54,074 nt of DNA. Source: Paramecium octaurelia (lineage: Eukaryota > Ciliophora > Oligohymenophorea > Peniculida > Parameciidae). Made by a program: the position numbers and the translations under genes. Under the pieces are notes generated by a model, which worked only from the letters and a program-made list of their open reading frames with translations, was not told the DNA's origin and searched no databases. Positions within the stretch are counted from its first letter, which is position 1; each line of letters opens with the position of its first letter. Shown here piece after piece: positions 49,976-54,074 of the stretch. The stretch is taken from positions 76,005 to 130,078 of the forward strand of contig CAJJDP010000170.1 of the NCBI GenBank assembly GCA_905182995.1, read 5' to 3'.

Positions 49976-50378
49976 ATGGATCACAAATTATCCACTTTTT
50001 TGGATAACCTTAAAGCTCATTCTTCTCGAGAACGAGAACTTGAAATTCAACGTTTTTTGACACCATCAATTGTTAATCTGTGCAATTTGCGACATACTTA
50101 TGCATTGCTTTTATATTGTCAAGCAGGGTAACATTCTCTATTAATGCTGCTATACTGATATAAGGAAAGTCAAAAATGATAAATAAATGGAGGGTAAGCT
50201 GTGGTTTAAAGTCAGCATGCAGCTTTAAAGAAAATTTGTAGGAATTTCAGATGGACTTACACCTAGCGTATATGATCTAGCTATTTATAATTAAAATGGG
50301 CTGTACAGGTTCAATTTCTACAATCAAAATTAGAAGTTGTATAACAACATAGATTAAATATATGAAGTTCATTAATGA
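49976..50378 (+). CDS. Small two-exon gene, unrecognised
   Basis: ATG 49976; exon 1 (49976-50127) reads as a helical, charged protein (DNLKAHSSRERELEIQRFLT, PSIVNLCNLRHTYALLLYCQ). A GTAACA...ATAAG intron (50128-50164, 37 nt, long for this genome) joins in phase to exon 2 (50165-50378), which is strongly biased (GISDGLTPSVYDLAIYNQNG, QKLYNNIDQIYEVHQ), ending in TGA 50376-50378; 121 aa in all. Because exon 2's frame is only reached by the intron, the model is internally consistent. Further exons downstream are possible (a GT lies just before the stop). No family recognised. Confidence 0.5.
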
Positions 50379-52791
50379 CATGAGTCTCAATTAAAATAAA
50401 TAATAATTTGGCGAATATAAAAGTTAAAATTAGTTAATTTTTTATTCTTAGGGGTTAATAGACACCTGATGCTGTACTTGGTTTTAAGCTCAATTAAATA
50501 ATAATATTTTAAATAGGTTAAAAAAGTAGCTTGACTAAATTTAATACAATCAGAAAGAGAATCTTAACAATAAATAGATAGTTTATATATTTATGATATT
50601 AATGCACACAGGATTTTTAATCTAAATGATTGTTACAATTTGAAAGGAATGATGTCTGCCCAATTTTTTTATTTTTCTATGTACTTTATTATTCATATTG
50701 AGCAACATTTGAAATAAGCATGAAGAAATCTTTCAGTATAGGACATTTAAGGTCACAATTTTAGGGCAAAAAAAACAAATATTATAAACTAAATATATAT
50801 TTCCTTTATTTGGAGCTCAATCATAAATCTTTATTGTGTAACAAACAGTTAAAAATAATCCTATTCATCTAGCTAAGCAAATAGAATTTAAGTTATAAAA
50901 AAACTGTTATTGGAAGAAAGTCTATTCAAAAAAAACAGAGATTTTACTAAATAAATCTCTATATACCCAATCAATTGCATCCATACAAAATGTATGTGTT
51001 TCCAATATTGATACAATAATTACTATATTATAAGTATAATCATTTAAAATTTAGGAAGTACTAAATTCTATTGAGTTTTAGCCATATCTCGAATTTATAT
51101 ATTAATGTAACTGTTCTTCCTTTGAAATTTATTTGAAAATTCATAGTGTCAATGTTTAATATAATCTATATATTTATTACAAGCCATAGTTTTGGAATCT
51201 CTATAAGAGAGGGCGAAGAATGAAGTATAATGTCTTTACCAATTGTAAAAAATGCTCAAAGGTGAAAATGATTTAAGGATTAAGATTATAATAGATTGTC
51301 TCTTCCTTGAAGCGGATAATCTTATTATAATTTAAAAAATAATTTATTGGTAAAAAAAACTAAATTCTTGTTGTACCCCACTAAACTTTGGGTTTAATAT
51401 AAAAACCTTTCAAATTTAGATTATATTTCCTAATATTTTCAATTTTAATTGTTGGAATTTCAAAAATTTAGATCAACATGATATATAGGTTGATATTATA
51501 TGTGAAAGGAATCTTTAAAATATTTTATATTTGAATTATCTTAAAAAAAGTCGGTCGGTACTTCTGTTAAAGAAATAATCGCATTTTTATTTTATTGAGT
51601 GAATCTATTAATATTAACTAATAATTTTAATTTTTAGATTGACCTGAATATAATATTGTTGAATTATAATTATACATTTTGCGAGATTTTAGTAGAAAAT
51701 TTTTGCACCTTGTTATCGAAATGGATCAACTTTTACACAAGAATTTCTGCATCTAAATGCACTATTACCGAATATGAACTTTAATTTTCTCGAGCATATT
51801 TGATGAATAATTGTATTCAAATTTCTATTTTTGACTGCTAATGTAGAACCCACTTTAACTTGCAATGCTTTCACATATCCCTTCAATTACTACACATTCT
51901 CTTTATTTTGCATGTTGTGTAAAATTAAATGAGACTCTATTAGTAGCGATTGCATATATGAGCCATAACTTGTAATACAATAGCAGGCAAGGAATTAAAT
52001 CCAGTTCATTGCAAAGGAACATAAAGAAAGCAATAACCTGGATGCGAATGCAAAATAAAGGCATTTGAAATGTTTTAGTCACTTTTTCTAACCACAAACT
52101 TAGATAATCCTGATTCAATTTAAGTACGTCAATAAATAAATATAGTATTTTATGAAAAAAATAGATGTATTCTATAAATATACAAGAAAGACAATGATTT
52201 ATAATCTTTGTGAATAGGTAATATTATATTGTTAAAACTTTAGGTTCTTATTGTCTAAGTCTGATTATTTATTCAGAAAGTAAAATTATTGATCTGATTT
52301 TTAATCGAAGCACTAGTGCTCCATATAATATGAGCAACTATAAGAATAATATATCATTTTCTGTTTAGTACAATTGAATAAATGCATTTTTCCTTTTTTG
52401 ATTAACTATTGATATCTTTTGAATTGGATGAGCTAATAAAAGTAGTAAAATTCTCCAGTCTTTGTATCTACGACCTATTTAGATATTATTTTGATCAATA
52501 CTTCTTTGACTGATTACATTTATAACTGAAATTGATCCTCTAAATGACAAATTTGGTTTACAAATGCAGTTTTTGAACATCGAATTTGATTTTAAACAGA
52601 TAAATTAATAATATCTTGTTAATCAAGATTCTACTTATTAAGTTTGATAAAATTCACCTGTTTTATACAGTATTGAGTTTTGATAATAAGTAATAAATCT
52701 ATAGGCAGCCAATTTATGAATATATTGATTGTTTAAAGATTATTTCAGATTTAAGTTTACTGAATATTGTATTTATTTTTAATTTTAGGGA
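50379..52791. other. Gene-poor AT-rich stretch
   Basis: No supportable gene. The minus-strand ORF at 51903-52118 has no bias or motif. Confidence 0.35.
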
Positions 52792-53637
52792 TCAAAACAA
52801 ATGATCTTAAACTCTAGATTTTCTTATTCTTACTCTATAGGAAAAAGATTTAGATTGTAAGTTCTTCATTTTTCTTTAAACAAACAATTGATTCTGGAAG
52901 GGAACAATAGAGGCTACATTAAATAGATTAGATTCTAATTTAAAAGCTTGCAAATATGGTGTTAATGAATCTTCTAATAGATCAATAACTTTCTCATGTA
53001 TATCCTCTTTATTACAAACAATATAGCATTTGCCATTTCCTACTTCAGCCACTCTTTTGATCAAGTTTTAACTACATCCTTTACCTATTCCTAAAGAGTA
53101 GATTCTGATTTGAGCTTGATTATTATTTTAAACTAATTTACTAATTGGATCAACAGCATCCTCTCTATCAGTTGTATTTTTGATTGTGCCATAACTTGAA
53201 TTATATCCCATCTCCATTAAAGGTACAATTATATGAGTTCCTACCATGTCAGCATCCATTTTTCAACTTCCATAATAGCTAGTTCAAATATTTTTTATGA
53301 ATATGCTTAGGAGTTCTTAAATAAGGGTGAATAATTACTATTATGAAAGACATATTTTTAATAGAATAATGAATAAAAATAACAAAATATCCACAACCAA
53401 ATGAGATTAGGTTAAAATCAGAATCTTAAGGCAAACTTTTTAGAAAAAGAATTAGAGCTTCCTTCGTTTTTTTGATCCTTGATCCACTCATAGATCCACT
53501 TCGATCAACAATAAATATAATAAAACATAACAAGATGAAGCTTTCTTTTTCAAGCTTCATTATATAATCAAGATTATTAACTATACTTGGCTTTCATTAA
53601 ATTAATTGATTGAAAAATTTACAATCAATAAATTCAT
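52792..53637 (-). CDS. von Willebrand factor A-domain protein
   Basis: Minus strand. A short first exon (53637-53623), a 32-nt intron (53591-53622) and exon 2 give NLDYIMKLEKESF and then the MIDAS motif FIVDRSGSMSGSRIKKTKEA (DxSxS, metal binding) and SDFNLISFG. After a 23-nt intron (53316-53338) come QKIFELAIMEVEK, MDADMVGTHIIVPLMEMGYN (the conserved Thr of the MIDAS), QIRIYSLGIGKGCSQ and KCYIVCNKEDIHEKVIDLLE, typical of a complete vWA fold. Between EVEK and MDAD one A appears to be missing from the run at 53259-53263. Paramecium has vWA families of this kind; the role is unknown, and no signal peptide is seen. The C-terminus is uncertain: TGA 52794-52792, or 52747-52745 if a GTAAGA...CTAG intron near 52820 is used. 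Confidence 0.75.
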
Positions 53638-54074
53638 AAAGTTCTTCTTAAATGTAAAAACAATGTATTTCAAAATTTATCAACTTGTCTTTTGAATAAA
53701 ATTTAAAATTAAAATCAGATAAGTAATTAAATAAATATTGGATTATTTAATAAACTATTTAAAGCTATTATATATCAGAGGAGAAAGGAAATGTAAGACA
53801 GATTTAAAAAGCCAATTAAATCAACTATTAAAAGGTTTGGGGAAACATACATATTTAGAAGTATTAGAATAAAGAATGTAAATAATTGTTTGAAGAAGTA
53901 AATTAGGTATTAATTTAAATTTCAGAAAAAGATATAAAGTATTGTGTTAGAAGGGAAATATAAAGAAAAATTATAGTATGAGATACTGGAATGTAAATGA
54001 GAATCATTATTAAAATAAACTTAAAATCTAAAGAGTAGAGATAGAATAATGTGTAAAAACTTATTTGACCTTTA
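53638..54074. other. Upstream of the vWA gene to window end
   Basis: AT-rich, no supportable gene. The minus-strand frame of the vWA gene is closed by a TGA shortly upstream of its ATG, so the start is probably at 53637 unless a further exon exists. Confidence 0.35.

Noticed and set aside
1..54074. CRISPR arrays, tRNA or rRNA genes, bacterial promoters and ribosome binding sites
   Set aside because: No regularly spaced repeats, cloverleaf or conserved rRNA segments noticed by eye; the sequence is eukaryotic, so bacterial signals do not apply. A covariance-model search was not possible.

Overview
The window reads as a Paramecium-like ciliate genome (nuclear, ciliate code 6: TAA and TAG = Gln, only TGA = stop). 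Support: strong AT richness; genes that stay open only if TAA/TAG are sense; many tiny GT...AG introns of about 21-32 nt that restore the reading frame and, in one family, recur at matching positions in paralogs; and an internal tract of mixed TTTGGG/TTGGGG telomere-type repeats. All coding calls below are hand translations with that code. In such AT-rich DNA long TGA-free frames arise by chance, so calls rest on homology between copies, frame-restoring introns, or codon-position-1 G enrichment; calls lacking these have low confidence.

Layout. 1-8178 is a rearranged cluster of one gene family (two CxxH/CxxC zinc-binding modules, coiled coil, C-terminal SPRY domain): a 3' fragment (1-756), a telomere-repeat tract (1119-1170), two truncated and fused copies (1168-3557), and one intact 7-exon gene (5485-8178). 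A divergent paralog lies on the minus strand at 19359-22015. 8.2-19 kb is gene-poor: a DENN-domain gene (9378-10377, minus), a few small or decayed coding stretches, and an assembly gap (17503-17900) flanked by an identical 873-bp direct duplicate. A histone H2B-like gene is at 22924. 23.4-34 kb holds a G+C-richer decayed stretch (25.1-28.2 kb) and several small, mostly damaged genes.

34.3-54 kb is the most gene-rich half: a large secreted or type I membrane protein gene (34319-38163), a B-box/TPR gene in which each of six TPR units is exactly one 102-nt exon (40036-41379), a decayed gene (41576-42363), two tail-to-tail genes whose stop codons are 3 bp apart (45299-46603 plus; 46607-47950 minus), a small two-exon gene (49976-50378), and a von Willebrand factor A-domain gene (52792-53637, minus).

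The genes show no obvious shared pathway. Coding density is low for a compact Paramecium somatic genome, and decayed copies, telomeric repeats inside a gene cluster and gapped duplicates suggest either a subtelomeric/duplicated region or germline-type sequence; that is inference. Six loci look as if exactly one A is missing from a short A-run, always in the same direction, which matters for any reading of these genes as broken.
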